DNA of 64,000 bases from Streptosporangium subroseum. Lineage in GTDB: Bacteria; Actinomycetota; Actinomycetes; Streptosporangiales; Streptosporangiaceae. This document shows, piece by piece, positions 8,129-17,910 of this stretch. Location of the stretch: the NCBI RefSeq assembly GCF_900188345.1, contig NZ_FZOD01000018.1:96961-160960 (forward strand). Direction: 5' to 3'. The notes beneath the pieces are model-generated. The model searched no databases. It worked only from the letters and a program-made list of their open reading frames with translations, and was not told the DNA's origin. Within the stretch, counting starts at the first letter, position 1. Every line of letters begins with the position of its first letter. Both the position numbers and the translations under genes were made by a program.

Positions 8129-9463
8129 TCAGCTCCTTGTTGCGTTCGGGTGGGCGTCGAGCGCCCGGTCGACGAAGGTCGGGGCGGAGCCGAGGTAGGC
8201 CGCCGGGTCCAGGGCGGCGTCGACCTCCTCCGGGGTCAGATCCACGCCGGGGTCCGCGAGCATGGCCTCCCGCAGCGACAGGCCCTCGTCGGCCGCGCGG
8301 GCGCAGACGGCGTCCACCAGCCCCCGGGCCTGTGACGTGCCGCCGAGCCGGGCCACGACGTGCTCGGCCATCATCAGCCCTCGCGTCGCGTCGAGGTTGG
8401 CACGCATCCGCGAGGCGTCCACGGTCAGGCCCTCCAGCACCTCGCGGAGCCAGGAGGCGGCGCTGCCGGTGAGCCGGAGCAGCTCGCCCAGCGTCTCCCA
8501 CTCGGCCTGCCAGGGGCCGGCCGCGCGCTCGTGCTCCTGGAGCATGCCGCCGAGCACCGAGGCCACCAGCCCGGGGACGCGCTGGACGCAGGCGAGCACG
8601 GACATCGCGCCCACCGGATTGCGCTTGTGCGGCATGGCGCTGGAGTTGCCGCGGCCGGGCGCCGTGGGCTCGGCCGCCTCTCCCACCTCGGTCTGGGTCA
8701 GCAGCTTCACATCGGTCGCGATCTTGCCGAGCGTCCCGGAGGCCATGCCGAGGGCGCAGGCCAGCCGGGCCACCGGAGTCCTGTCGGTGTGCCAGGGGAT
8801 GACCGGGTCGGCCAGGCCGAGCTCGGCCGCGAGGCGGGGGAGCACCTCGTGGCCCCGGTCGCCCAGGACGGACAGGGTGCCCGCCGCTCCGCCGTACTGG
8901 ACGGGCAGGCGCAACTCCGACAGGCCGGCCCGCGAGTGGTCCAGCGCGCTCATCCAGCCCGCGGCCTTGAGCCCGAAGGTGACGGGTACGGCGTGCTGCA
9001 GGACCGTGCGCCCGGCCATGACGGTGCCGCGGTGCTCGCCGGCCAGCCGTGCGCACGCGTCGGCGCAGGCGGACAGGTCGGCCAGGATCGGCACCAGGGC
9101 GCGGCAGGCGATCAGCATCGACGCCGTGTCGTTGATGTCCTGACTGGTGGCGCCGTAGTGCACGAACCGCCGAAGCTCGGGCTTGACCCGCTCGCGCAGG
9201 GCGGCGACGAGGGGGATCACGGGGTTTCCCGACTGAGCCGCGTCGCCGCCCAGCTCCGCGATGTCGAAGAACTCGGGCTGGCAGGCATCCTCCACCTCGG
9301 CGGCCACCTCGGCGGGGACCAGGCCGATCGCCGCCTGGGCGCCTGCCAGCGCGGCCTCGACGTCCAGCATCGCGGCCAGCCACGCCGCGTCCGACACCTC
9401 GGGCGCGGCCCCACCCCTGGCGAACGTCCCGGAGAACAGCCCACCGGTCGTCGAAGCGGTCAT
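8129..9463 (-). CDS. pcaB: 3-carboxy-cis,cis-muconate cycloisomerase
   Basis: 444 residues of the fumarase/aspartase superfamily. Visible motifs are 'HYGATSQDINDTA' (catalytic region), 'VMAGRTVLQHAVPVTFG', and the superfamily signature loop 'GNSSAMPHKRNP' near residue 274. It cycloisomerises 3-carboxymuconate to 4-carboxymuconolactone. ATG 9463 has a textbook GGAGG with good spacing; the frame is open a further 34 codons upstream with no similarity. It lies between pcaF (166-bp gap) and pcaC in the order expected for a beta-ketoadipate operon. Confidence 0.93.
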   Translation of the reverse strand: MTASTTGGLFSGTFARGGAAPEVSDAAWLAAMLDVEAALAGAQAAIGLVPAEVAAEVEDACQPEFFDIAELGGDAAQSGNPVIPLVAALRERVKPELRRFVHYGATSQDINDTASMLIACRALVPILADLSACADACARLAGEHRGTVMAGRTVLQHAVPVTFGLKAAGWMSALDHSRAGLSELRLPVQYGGAAGTLSVLGDRGHEVLPRLAAELGLADPVIPWHTDRTPVARLACALGMASGTLGKIATDVKLLTQTEVGEAAEPTAPGRGNSSAMPHKRNPVGAMSVLACVQRVPGLVASVLGGMLQEHERAAGPWQAEWETLGELLRLTGSAASWLREVLEGLTVDASRMRANLDATRGLMMAEHVVARLGGTSQARGLVDAVCARAADEGLSLREAMLADPGVDLTPEEVDAALDPAAYLGSAPTFVDRALDAHPNATRS

Positions 9464-9628
9464 GCTCACCTCCGAATACTTCGAATAACTCGCATTTTCC
9501 AAGGTGCCCGAGGCCCCGAAGACGTCTGAGCCGTCCGAGGCATCGGCAATGCCGGGGACCTCCAAAACACCGGGGGCGCCTTGGACGCCGGAGCCATCCG
9601 GATGCCCTGACGACAGACTGTCACGCGG

Positions 9629-10806
<1,178 letters not shown>

Positions 10807-10810
<4 letters not shown>

Positions 10811-11004
10811 GATCTGAAACTCCTGTCCGACGGGTGCCGGTGTCTGGCGAACCTCGTGACCGGGAGAGAAGCCGCGAGAAAGACGGGACGCCATCTCACG
10901 GTCGCCCCGGGAAGAGGCCGTCTCACGGTCGCTTCGGGATGAGGCCGTTCCATGGTCGCCTCGGGGTGGGGCCGCACGATGGCTTCTGAGCGAGGCCGTT
11001 TCAT
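10807..11004 (-). CDS. 65-aa repeat-containing ORF between pcaJ and pcaF
   Basis: Small reading frame in the gap between pcaJ and pcaF. ATG 11004 follows a strong GGGAGG that overlaps the pcaJ stop codon, and its TGA overlaps the pcaF ATG (ATGA). The N-terminal half is a tandem of 9-residue units (MKRPRSEAI, VRPHPEAT, MERPHPEAT, VRRPLPGAT). There is no recognisable domain; the composition is Arg/Pro-rich. It may be a translated coupling leader that keeps ribosomes on the mRNA into pcaF, or simply the by-product of a 27-bp repeat expansion. Whether the peptide matters is unknown. Confidence 0.45.
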
Positions 11005-11009
11005 GGTCA
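10890..11009 (-). repeat. 27-bp tandem repeats containing SD-like and start codons
   Basis: Four to five degenerate 27-bp units, for example one reading ATGGAACGGCCTCATCCCGA on the minus strand. Each carries GAGGCGACC or GAAGCGACC just before an ATG or GTG. The first unit begins with the genuine GGGAGGTGACCATG at the pcaJ end, so the array looks like repeated copies of a translation-initiation region. Confidence 0.75.
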
Positions 11010-11768
11010 CCTCCCGGTGAGCCTGCGCAGGGCGGCGAGCTCGTCGGGGGTCGGAGGCTCGGTCTCGCGCAGGTCGGGGGCGGCGGCCAGTTCCCAGCCG
11101 GTGGCGGCGCGGGCCTGGTCGAGGGTGACGCCGGGGTGCAGATGGGTGAGGACCAGCTCGCAGCCGACCGGGTCGGGCTCCAGGATCCCCAGGTCGGTGA
11201 TGACCGTACGGGGACCGCTGCCCCGCAGGCCGAGGCGTTCCCTGTCGCCCGGTCCGGAACCGAAGCCGACCGAGGTGACGAAGTCCACGCGCTCGACGAA
11301 CGCGCGGCGGCTCTGCCGTACGATCACCGTCACCTCGCGGCAGGAGGCGGCGATCTCGGGAGCCCCGCCCGCGCCGGGAAGGCGCACCTTCGGGTCGTCG
11401 TACGGGCCGATCACGGTCGTGTTGATGTTGCCGAACCGGTCGATCTGGGCGGCGCCGAGGAAGCCGACGTCGATGCGGCCCGGCTGGAGCCAGTAGTTGA
11501 AGATCTCCGGCACGCTGACGACGGCGTCGGCGGTCTCGGCCAGCACGCCGTCCCCGATCGACAGGGGCGGCAGGTCGGGCTTGGCGCCGATGGTCCCGGA
11601 CTCGTAGATGAGGACGAGATCGGGGGCGTTTGTACGGCGGGCGAGGTTGGCCGCCGTGCTGGGCAGGCCGATGCCGACAAAACACGACTGGCCGTCGCGC
11701 AGCCGCCTGGCCGCTGCCACCGTCATCATCTCGTCGGAGGTGTAGTCGGTGCCGAGGTCGGTCGTCAC
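11007..11768 (-). CDS. pcaJ: 3-oxoadipate CoA-transferase subunit B
   Basis: 253 residues of the family I CoA-transferase beta subunit. 'SCFVGIGLPSTAANLARR' lies near the N-terminus, and the catalytic glutamate is in 'YESGTIGAKP' (about residue 56). 'VSVPEIFNYWLQPGRIDVGFLGAAQIDRFGN' and 'VITDLGILEPD' follow. With PcaI it transfers CoA from succinyl-CoA to beta-ketoadipate. Its ATG overlaps the pcaI stop by 4 bp. The pca context supports this substrate over acetoacetate or glutaconate. Confidence 0.9.
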   Translation of the reverse strand: MTTDLGTDYTSDEMMTVAAARRLRDGQSCFVGIGLPSTAANLARRTNAPDLVLIYESGTIGAKPDLPPLSIGDGVLAETADAVVSVPEIFNYWLQPGRIDVGFLGAAQIDRFGNINTTVIGPYDDPKVRLPGAGGAPEIAASCREVTVIVRQSRRAFVERVDFVTSVGFGSGPGDRERLGLRGSGPRTVITDLGILEPDPVGCELVLTHLHPGVTLDQARAATGWELAAAPDLRETEPPTPDELAALRRLTGR

Positions 11769-12565
11769 AGAACGTGCTCCTTCATCCAGGCCACGAAGGT
11801 CTCGCGGTCGCGGCCGATCTCGTCCCAGGCGAGATAGAAGTCGTTGTCACGCGTGGAGTAACCGGCGCTGTAGGAGGGATGGGAACCTCCGGGGGCCTCG
11901 GACACGTGCGTGATCGCCCAGCCGGGCAGCACGATCGCGCCGGGGCGGGGCTCCAGTTCGTCGACCAGCTCCTCCACGGTGACCAGCGAGCGCCGGGCCG
12001 CCAGAACGGCCTCCTTCTGCACGCCGGTGATCCCCCAGAGCTGCACGTTGCCCCGCCGGTCGGCGCGTTGCGCGTGTACGACGGCGACGTCGGGGTTGAT
12101 CGCGGGGACGGCGGTGAGCTCCTCACCGGTGAACGGGCAGGTGATCGGCTTGATGGTGGCGGTGTGCGCGGGCAGGTCGGTGCCCCGGTAACCGCGCAGC
12201 ACCGCGAAGGGCAGTCCCGAGGCTCCGGCGACGTAGGCGTTGGCGATGCCCGCGTGGCTGTGCTCCTCGATCTCCAGCGGAGCGGGCCAGCGGTTCTGCA
12301 CCGCGTCACGGAAGCGGTGCAGCGAGCCCACCCCGGGGTTTCCGCCCCAGGAGAAGACCAGTTTCCGGGCGCAGCCCATTCCGATCATCTGGTCGTAGAG
12401 CAGGTCCGGGGTCATCCTGATCAGGGTGAGGTCGCGGCGTCCCTGCCGGATGATCTCGTGTCCGGCCGCGTACGGGATCAGGTGGGTGAAACCCTCCATC
12501 GCCACGCTTTCACCGTCGTGCACGAGCTCGGCCACCGCTTCGGCGAGTGGAACCACCGTGGCCAT
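11765..12565 (-). CDS. pcaI: 3-oxoadipate CoA-transferase subunit A
   Basis: 266 residues of the CoA-transferase alpha subunit: 'VHDGESVAMEGFTHLIPYAAGHEIIRQGRRDLTLIRMTPD', then the oxyanion/CoA loop 'FSWGGNPGVGSLHRFRDAV'. It is the first gene of the pca operon. ATG 12565 is preceded by GAAGGGAG; the upstream open frame runs through the operator region and was rejected. The promoter and IclR-like operators lie within 80 bp upstream. Confidence 0.9.
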   Translation of the reverse strand: MATVVPLAEAVAELVHDGESVAMEGFTHLIPYAAGHEIIRQGRRDLTLIRMTPDLLYDQMIGMGCARKLVFSWGGNPGVGSLHRFRDAVQNRWPAPLEIEEHSHAGIANAYVAGASGLPFAVLRGYRGTDLPAHTATIKPITCPFTGEELTAVPAINPDVAVVHAQRADRRGNVQLWGITGVQKEAVLAARRSLVTVEELVDELEPRPGAIVLPGWAITHVSEAPGGSHPSYSAGYSTRDNDFYLAWDEIGRDRETFVAWMKEHVL

Positions 12566-12583
12566 CGGGCTCCCTTCACATGT

Positions 12584-12598
12584 GTTCGTTATGCGAAC
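12584..12598. promoter_or_regulatory. IclR-type operator GTTCG-N5-CGAAC upstream of pcaI
   Basis: GTTCGttatgCGAAC, a perfect 5-5-5 inverted repeat. It lies between the predicted pcaI -10 element and its start codon. An overlapping shorter repeat GTTCtttGAAC follows at 12603-12613. The form matches PcaR/PcaU/PobR-type sites. Confidence 0.7.
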
Positions 12599-12614
12599 GA
12601 AAGTTCTTTGAACG

Positions 12615-12644
12615 AACATACTTACTCATCGTCCGGGCGGTCAA
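12615..12644 (-). promoter_or_regulatory. Predicted pca operon promoter
   Basis: On the minus strand, TTGACC (12644-12639), an 18-bp spacer, then TATGTT (12620-12615). Transcription would start near 12608, inside the operator cluster, so binding there would block initiation. Confidence 0.5.
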
Positions 12645-12662
12645 CTTTCCGATCATGGTTCC

Positions 12663-12692
12663 TTGACATACCCGATATTCGCGGCGTAACTT
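12663..12692 (+). promoter_or_regulatory. Predicted divergent promoter towards benzaldehyde dehydrogenase gene
   Basis: TTGACA (12663-12668), an 18-bp spacer, TAACTT (12687-12692). It is followed by GTTC-N7-GAAC (12707-12721) and a second IclR-like site. Confidence 0.5.
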
Positions 12693-12725
12693 CCGCGTTA
12701 CATGTCGTTCGTTCGAAGAACCATT

Positions 12726-12740
12726 GTGCGTATGACGAAC
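12726..12740. promoter_or_regulatory. Second IclR-type site, GTGCG-N5-CGAAC
   Basis: GTGCGtatgaCGAAC differs by one base from the pcaI operator and sits just downstream of the divergent plus-strand promoter. It suggests that one regulator controls both arms. Confidence 0.55.
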
Positions 12741-12770
12741 GCAACTCCCTAACGTCTCCCCCGGGAGGTT

Positions 12771-13187
12771 CTGTGCGTCGTCCCATAGCCGCCCCACCGA
12801 GTGGCGGGGAGGGGCGCGCTGATATCGCGGGTGACACGGATGGCGCCGATGCCGCAGGTGTCATAGATGGCACGGATGACACCGTGCTCGCCACGCCGCC
12901 CCGGATCGTCCGGCCCACCGCCGTGGCGCTCGTCGCCGATGACCCGGCCGAGGTTCACCGCAGCCCCGCCGACCTGGCCTTCATGGCTTCCCCCGCCGCC
13001 TGCGCCCGCCTCGCCGTCACGCTGCCCACCCGTTCCACCGCCGTGCCGCGCCTGCCCGGCGCGACGGGTGGAGGCCTACCCCGAACTGGTCGACGTGCTC
13101 GACGAGGTGATCCCGGGGCTCGCGGAGCGAGGTGAGCCCCTGCTGCTCGACGTGGCGGTCGTTCCCGACACGGATTTTCAACCCTGA
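12771..13187 (+). pseudogene. Decayed ORF before the ALDH gene; tail resembles a ThDP-dependent decarboxylase end
   Basis: No intact gene is visible. One frame (from GTG 12771) gives 'PTAVALVADDPAEVHRSPADLAF' and a second frame gives a C-terminal stretch 'LVDVLDEVIPGLAERGEPLLLDVAVVPDTDF' that ends at a TGA 20 bp before the ALDH start. That tail has the look of the last 35 residues of acetolactate-synthase/benzoylformate-decarboxylase type enzymes ('...GPVLIEV'). Benzoylformate decarboxylase would fit next to benzaldehyde dehydrogenase in a mandelate-type pathway. The assignment is a weak inference; it may be only an untranslated leader. Confidence 0.25.
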
Positions 13188-13209
13188 CAGATTGAGAGAA
13201 GGAACCGTT

Positions 13210-14670
13210 ATGACGCTCATGGATGCCAAGACATGGACCGGACAGGTCTTCGGCGACGGCTGGAACACCTCGCGGGCCGGTGACGCGGCCGTCGTCGAGC
13301 CGGCCACCGGCGCGGAACTCGGCCGGGTCGGCATCGCCGGGCCCGAGGACGTGGCGTCGGCGGCGGTGCGGGCCGTACGGGCACAGCGAGAGTGGGCGGC
13401 GGCCTCGTTCGAGGACCGGGCGGCCGTGCTCCGGCGGGCGGGGAGGCTGTTCGAGGAGCACGCGGCGGAGATCGACGACTGGGTGGTCCGTGAGACCGGG
13501 GCGGTCCGTCCCAAGGCGGAGCTCGAGACGCATATCGCCGCCCAGGAGTGCTACGAGGCCGCGGCGCTGGCCTCCCAGCCGCTGGGAGAGATCCTGCCGA
13601 CTTCCAAGAAGCGGCTCAGCCTGGCACGTCGCGTCCCGGTGGGGGTCGTCGGGGTGATCGCTCCGTTCAACTTCCCGCTGATTCTCGCGATCCGCTCGGT
13701 CGCCCCGGCGCTCGCCGTGGGCAACGCGGTGATCCTCAAGCCCGACCCGCGCACCGCCGTCTCCGGCGGCGTCGCGATCGCCCGCGTCTTCGAGGAGGCG
13801 GGGCTGCCTCCGGGCCTGCTGCACGTGCTCCCCGGCGGAGCCGAGACCGGGCAGGCACTGGTCGGCGACCCGCTGGTACGGGTGATCTCCTTCACCGGCT
13901 CGACCGCCGCCGGCCGGGCGGTGGGAGAGGCGTGCGGGCGCCTGCTCAAGCGGGCGCACCTGGAGCTCGGCGGCAACAGCGCGCTGATCGTACTGGACGA
14001 CGCCGACCTGGATCTCGCGGTCTCGGCGGGAGCCTGGGGCTCGTTCCTGCACCAGGGGCAGATCTGCATGACGACGGGCCGGCACCTGGTGCACGCCTCG
14101 ATCGCGGAGGAGTATGTCGCCAGGCTCGCCGAGAAGGCCGACCACCTGCCGGTCGGCGACCCGATGGGTGGGCAGGTCGCGCTCGGCCCCCTGATCGACG
14201 CCGGTCAGCGGGACAAGGTCCACGGCCTCGTCACCGCGAGCGTCGAAGCCGGGGCGCGGCTCGCCGCGGGCGGCACCTACGAGGGGTTGTTCTACCGGCC
14301 CACGGTGCTGGCCGACCTTCCCGCGGGCGCTCCCGCCTACACCCAGGAGGTGTTCGGCCCGGTGGCCCCGGTCATGCCGTTCTCCACGGTCGAGGAGGCC
14401 GCCGCGCTGGCGTCCGACAGCGAGTACGGACTGTCCCTGGGCATCCTCACCCGTGACGTGATGAAGGGTCTCGCGCTGGCCGACCTCATCCCGACCGGGA
14501 TCGTCCACATCAACGACCAAACCGTGGACGACGAGGCGACGGCCCCGTTCGGCGGGGTGGGCGCGTCGGGCACCGGCTCTCGTTTCGGCGGGGGCGGGGC
14601 CAACATCGAGGCCTTCACCGAGACCCAGTGGGTGACGATGCAGGGAGACATCGCGAGATACCCCTTCTGA
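13210..14670 (+). CDS. Benzaldehyde dehydrogenase-like ALDH (XylC/MdlD-type)
   Basis: 486 residues of the aldehyde dehydrogenase superfamily. The NAD-binding 'VIAPFNFPLILAIRSVAPALAVGNAVILKPDPRT', the general base Glu in 'HLELGGNSA' (about residue 252) and the nucleophile Cys in 'HQGQICMTTG' (about residue 286) are all present. The C-terminus 'TETQWVTMQGDIARYPF' is characteristic of the benzaldehyde dehydrogenase branch. It would oxidise an aromatic aldehyde to the acid. ATG 13210 has GAAGGAAC upstream. It is transcribed divergently from the pca operon through shared operators, so the aldehyde product may feed the ring-cleavage route. The dehydrogenase for that exact substrate is not proven. 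Confidence 0.85.
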   Translation: MTLMDAKTWTGQVFGDGWNTSRAGDAAVVEPATGAELGRVGIAGPEDVASAAVRAVRAQREWAAASFEDRAAVLRRAGRLFEEHAAEIDDWVVRETGAVRPKAELETHIAAQECYEAAALASQPLGEILPTSKKRLSLARRVPVGVVGVIAPFNFPLILAIRSVAPALAVGNAVILKPDPRTAVSGGVAIARVFEEAGLPPGLLHVLPGGAETGQALVGDPLVRVISFTGSTAAGRAVGEACGRLLKRAHLELGGNSALIVLDDADLDLAVSAGAWGSFLHQGQICMTTGRHLVHASIAEEYVARLAEKADHLPVGDPMGGQVALGPLIDAGQRDKVHGLVTASVEAGARLAAGGTYEGLFYRPTVLADLPAGAPAYTQEVFGPVAPVMPFSTVEEAAALASDSEYGLSLGILTRDVMKGLALADLIPTGIVHINDQTVDDEATAPFGGVGASGTGSRFGGGGANIEAFTETQWVTMQGDIARYPF

Positions 14671-14720
14671 CCCTCTTATGGAGGTACTGAGCGGTTTCGG
14701 GGGTGTGGGAAGGTTGGGCA

Positions 14721-15944
14721 ATGTCTGAGCGAAGAGTCAGTTTGTCGCGGGTTCTGTTGATCGTGGGATTCGTGCTCGCATCGCTCAACCTGAGACCGGC
14801 GCTGGCCGGGATGTCGCCGGTGCTCGACGAGGTCATGGGCGACCTCGGGCTGAGCGCGGCCGGGGGCGGGGCGATCACCACGGTCATGGTGATCTGCCTG
14901 GGCGTGCTGGGCCCGCTCGCTCCGCTCCTGGCCCGCCGGTTCGGCCTTGACCGCACGGTCATGGCCGGACTGCTGATCCTGGCCACCGGGGTGGTGCTGC
15001 GCAGCACGGGCAGCGTCCCCGCGCTCTACGTGGGCGCGGCCGTCGCCGGTACGGCGATCGGCATCATGAACGTGGCGATGCCCGGCGTCGTCAAGCAGCA
15101 CTTCCCCTCCCGGATCGGCCTGTTCACCTCGGTCTACGTCTCGGGCCTCGTGCTCGGCGCCGCCACCATGTCCGGACTGGTGGTGCCGCTGGAGCATGCC
15201 ACCGGTTACGGCTGGCGCGAGGTGACGGCGATGGCCGCGATCCCGGCCGTCGTGGCGATGGTGCTCTGGCTGCCGCAGGCGCTGCGACGCCCCGTGGCGC
15301 AGAGCGCGGTGCCCAGGCCGTTCCGCGTGATGCTGCGCAGCCGGGTGACCTGGTTCGTGACCGCCTACATGGGCCTGCAGTCGCTGACCTTCTACATCAT
15401 GCTGGCCTGGGTGCCGACGATCTTCCAGGACGCCGGGCTCCCCGCCGACCAGGCGGGGTACATGCTCGGGCTGACGCACCTGGCACAGATGGCCGCCACG
15501 CTCACGGTCCCGCTCTTCGCGGGAAGAGCCCGGTCTCAGGTGCCGTACATGACGGTCGCGAGTCTGCTCACCATCGCCGGATACGTCGGCATCCTGCTCG
15601 CCCCCGCGGCCTCCCCCTCCCTGTGGATGATCATCCTTGGCCTGGGACAGGGCGGCTCGGTCGCGCTGGCCCTGCTGATCGTCGCGCTCCGCGCGCCCGA
15701 TCCCGCCTCGGTCACCGCGTTGTCGGCCGTCGCCCAGTCCGTCGGATACACGCTGGCGGCGCTGGGGCCGCTGGTGATCGGCGCGCTCTACCAGAGCTCG
15801 GGCGGCTGGACGCTTCCGCTGCTGGTCGGGCTGGGGGTGTGCGTGCTCCAGCTGCCCGCCGGGTTCCTGGCCGGGCGCCCGACGCCTCCCGCGGAGAAGG
15901 AGGAGAAGGTCAGCCCGGTGGCGGACCCGCTGCCTCTGGGATGA
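14721..15944 (+). CDS. CynX/NimT-family MFS transporter
   Basis: 407 residues and about 12 hydrophobic segments. The N-terminus 'FVLASLNLRPALAGMSPVLDEVMGDLGLS' is the hallmark of the cyanate transporter CynX/NimT family ('NLRPA' motif). ATG 14721 is preceded by GGGAAGG. The gene follows the ALDH with a 50-bp gap and probably forms an operon with it. Inference: uptake or export of an aromatic aldehyde, acid or related small anion; CynX relatives rarely transport cyanate in actinomycetes. Confidence 0.85.
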   Translation: MSERRVSLSRVLLIVGFVLASLNLRPALAGMSPVLDEVMGDLGLSAAGGGAITTVMVICLGVLGPLAPLLARRFGLDRTVMAGLLILATGVVLRSTGSVPALYVGAAVAGTAIGIMNVAMPGVVKQHFPSRIGLFTSVYVSGLVLGAATMSGLVVPLEHATGYGWREVTAMAAIPAVVAMVLWLPQALRRPVAQSAVPRPFRVMLRSRVTWFVTAYMGLQSLTFYIMLAWVPTIFQDAGLPADQAGYMLGLTHLAQMAATLTVPLFAGRARSQVPYMTVASLLTIAGYVGILLAPAASPSLWMIILGLGQGGSVALALLIVALRAPDPASVTALSAVAQSVGYTLAALGPLVIGALYQSSGGWTLPLLVGLGVCVLQLPAGFLAGRPTPPAEKEEKVSPVADPLPLG

Positions 15945-16224
15945 CACCGCCTGTCATCCGATATGGCTAAAGATCAGCATCGGCCTCGCCTCATCGCTAT
16001 GATCATTTTTTGCTGGTAGATATTACGATTTTTGGTCTTATCGACCAGTAACGATCACGTAGCACCCTCTCCAGAAGGGAATGCATGCGAGGCGGGTCCA
16101 GGCGAATCCCTCCATTGACCGGCGATGCGGCATCTGCCCCGCCGGCGGCGGCCGGAGCCATTCACGCGTGTTCCTGATCTACCGCTGCCCCCTCGCACGC
16201 GGCACGTGACTGTGAAAGGAACAC
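15945..16224. other. Intergenic region with AT-rich tract
   Basis: 280 bp with an unusually AT-rich core at about 15960-16060, including a small inverted repeat GGTC-N5-GACC near 16036-16048. It probably holds the promoter of the secreted hydrolase. No gene was seen. Confidence 0.4.
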
Positions 16225-17772
16225 ATGAAGAGGCGGTTATTCACCGTTGTTCTCACGGCGCTCGCGCTGACGATCCCGCTCTCCCAGCCGGTCCTCGCAG
16301 AGCCGACTGTCGAGCAGGCCGCGGCCTCGCAAGCGCGCTCCTCCGCGCCGATCCAGTGGGCGGAGTGCGGCACCACCTACAAGGGCGAGTGCGCGACCCT
16401 GAAGGTGCCGATCGACTGGAAGAAGCCGGGCGGGCCGACCCTCGACCTGGCGATCGGCCGGCTCAAGGCACTGGACCCGGCCAAGCGGATCGGCGTGCTG
16501 GTCGTCCACCCGGGCGGCCCCGGCGGCTCGGGGATCAGTCCGTTCATCCTCAACGGGGCCATCCCGGAGAGCGATCCGATCCGGCAGTACTTCGACCTCG
16601 TCAGCCTCGATCCGCGCGGCGTCGGCCGCAGCACGCAGGCGGTGTGCAGCGAGGACCTGGTCAACCGCACGCCGACCACCTATCCGGCCGACGAGGCCGA
16701 ATACCGGGCGCTCCTGCGGTTCAACGCGGACCTGTCGAAGGACTGCCGCGAGCAGACCGGCCCGCTGTTCGACCACGTGGACACCACCAGCGCGGCCCGC
16801 GACATCGACGCGATCCGGGTGGCACTCGGCGAGCGCAAGATCAGCTTCTTCGCGATCTCCTACGGCACGCAGGTCGGCCAGCAGTACGCCGAGCTGTTCC
16901 CGGGGAACCTCCGTGCGATGGCGATCGACTCCAACATGGACCACAGCATCACCTCCGCGTGGCAGTACCTGAAGACCACGACGGAGGACTTCGAGGGCAG
17001 CTTCCTCGAATTCGCCAGGTGGTGCGGTGAGACCGAGGCCTGCGCGCTGCACGGCCGGAACGTCGTCGACGTGTGGGACGGGCTGCACGCGAAGGCGACG
17101 GCCGGGGACCTGACGGACTCCGACGGCACCCCGATCTCCGCCGAGGAGCTGCGGCTGGAGCTGTTCGACTACATGTACGACCCGAGCACCTGGTTCGACG
17201 CCGCCGGCTGGCTGAAGGCTCTCGCCGACGGCTCGACCTCGGCGAGGGCGGCCATCACCAAGGCGGAGGTGGTCGGCAACCCCTACCCCGCCATCTGGTG
17301 CTCCGACTGGACGTGGGACGTCAGGAGCTTCTCCCAGCTCGACCAGTACAGGCGGCAGCTCGAAAAGGTCGCCCCGCACACGAAGCTCTCGCCGTTCTGG
17401 TCCGACGTGACGAGCTGCCTCAACTGGCAGGGCCCCGTGTCCAACCCGCAGCACCGGCTCACTATCAGCGGCAACCCGCCCGTTCTGGTGGTCACGGCCC
17501 GCCATGACGTCGGCACCCCGGCGGCGTGGAACCACGAGGCCGCGCGGCAGATCCCGCGATCGGTGGTGCTCGAGTACGAGGGTGTCGGGCACGGCCAGTT
17601 CCGCAACAGCGTCTGCGCGCACGACAAGATCGCGACCTACCTGATCGAGCTCAGGACACCACCGCGCGGCACCCGCTGCGCCCCCGAATACCTGACCCAG
17701 CCGCCCGCCGCGACGGACTTGGCGAGGAAGCAGCCGCTCACCCGGACCGGCCGCCCCGTTCACGCCAGCTGA
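16225..17772 (+). CDS. Secreted alpha/beta-hydrolase (tripeptidyl-aminopeptidase/SlpD-E type)
   Basis: 515 residues. A Sec signal peptide ('MKRRLFTVVLTALALTIPLSQPVLA', cleavage around residue 25) is followed by an alpha/beta-hydrolase of the TAP family: 'LVVHPGGPGGSGI' oxyanion loop, nucleophile elbow 'AISYGTQVG' with Ser near residue 213, and the TAP-like C-terminal domain ('GNPPVLVVTARHDVGTP', 'EYEGVGHGQF' with the catalytic His). Members are secreted exopeptidases releasing N-terminal tripeptides or prolyl peptides. ATG 16225 is preceded by GAAAGGA. The mature enzyme is extracellular. Confidence 0.9.
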   Translation: MKRRLFTVVLTALALTIPLSQPVLAEPTVEQAAASQARSSAPIQWAECGTTYKGECATLKVPIDWKKPGGPTLDLAIGRLKALDPAKRIGVLVVHPGGPGGSGISPFILNGAIPESDPIRQYFDLVSLDPRGVGRSTQAVCSEDLVNRTPTTYPADEAEYRALLRFNADLSKDCREQTGPLFDHVDTTSAARDIDAIRVALGERKISFFAISYGTQVGQQYAELFPGNLRAMAIDSNMDHSITSAWQYLKTTTEDFEGSFLEFARWCGETEACALHGRNVVDVWDGLHAKATAGDLTDSDGTPISAEELRLELFDYMYDPSTWFDAAGWLKALADGSTSARAAITKAEVVGNPYPAIWCSDWTWDVRSFSQLDQYRRQLEKVAPHTKLSPFWSDVTSCLNWQGPVSNPQHRLTISGNPPVLVVTARHDVGTPAAWNHEAARQIPRSVVLEYEGVGHGQFRNSVCAHDKIATYLIELRTPPRGTRCAPEYLTQPPAATDLARKQPLTRTGRPVHAS

Positions 17773-17910
17773 CCTGCACGACCTCGCACCTCCCCGGCAG
17801 CGCCCGCACCCCGCGGGCGCTGCCCCTCTTTTGCGCGGGGCCCTCGGGTCAATGCCTCGGACACCTGGGCGTGCGGTGCCCGTTGCGTGCCGGGCACCTG
17901 ACGGTTACCT

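Noticed and set aside
10890..11009. CRISPR-like array
   Set aside because: The 27-bp units are contiguous, degenerate and without spacers, and no cas genes exist in the window.
12955..14721. 588-codon minus-strand open frame
   Set aside because: Antisense to the benzaldehyde-dehydrogenase-like gene; the composition is typical of shadow frames.
14721..15944. Cyanate transporter assignment (cynX symbol)
   Set aside because: The family is broad, and no cyanase or carbonic anhydrase gene is nearby.
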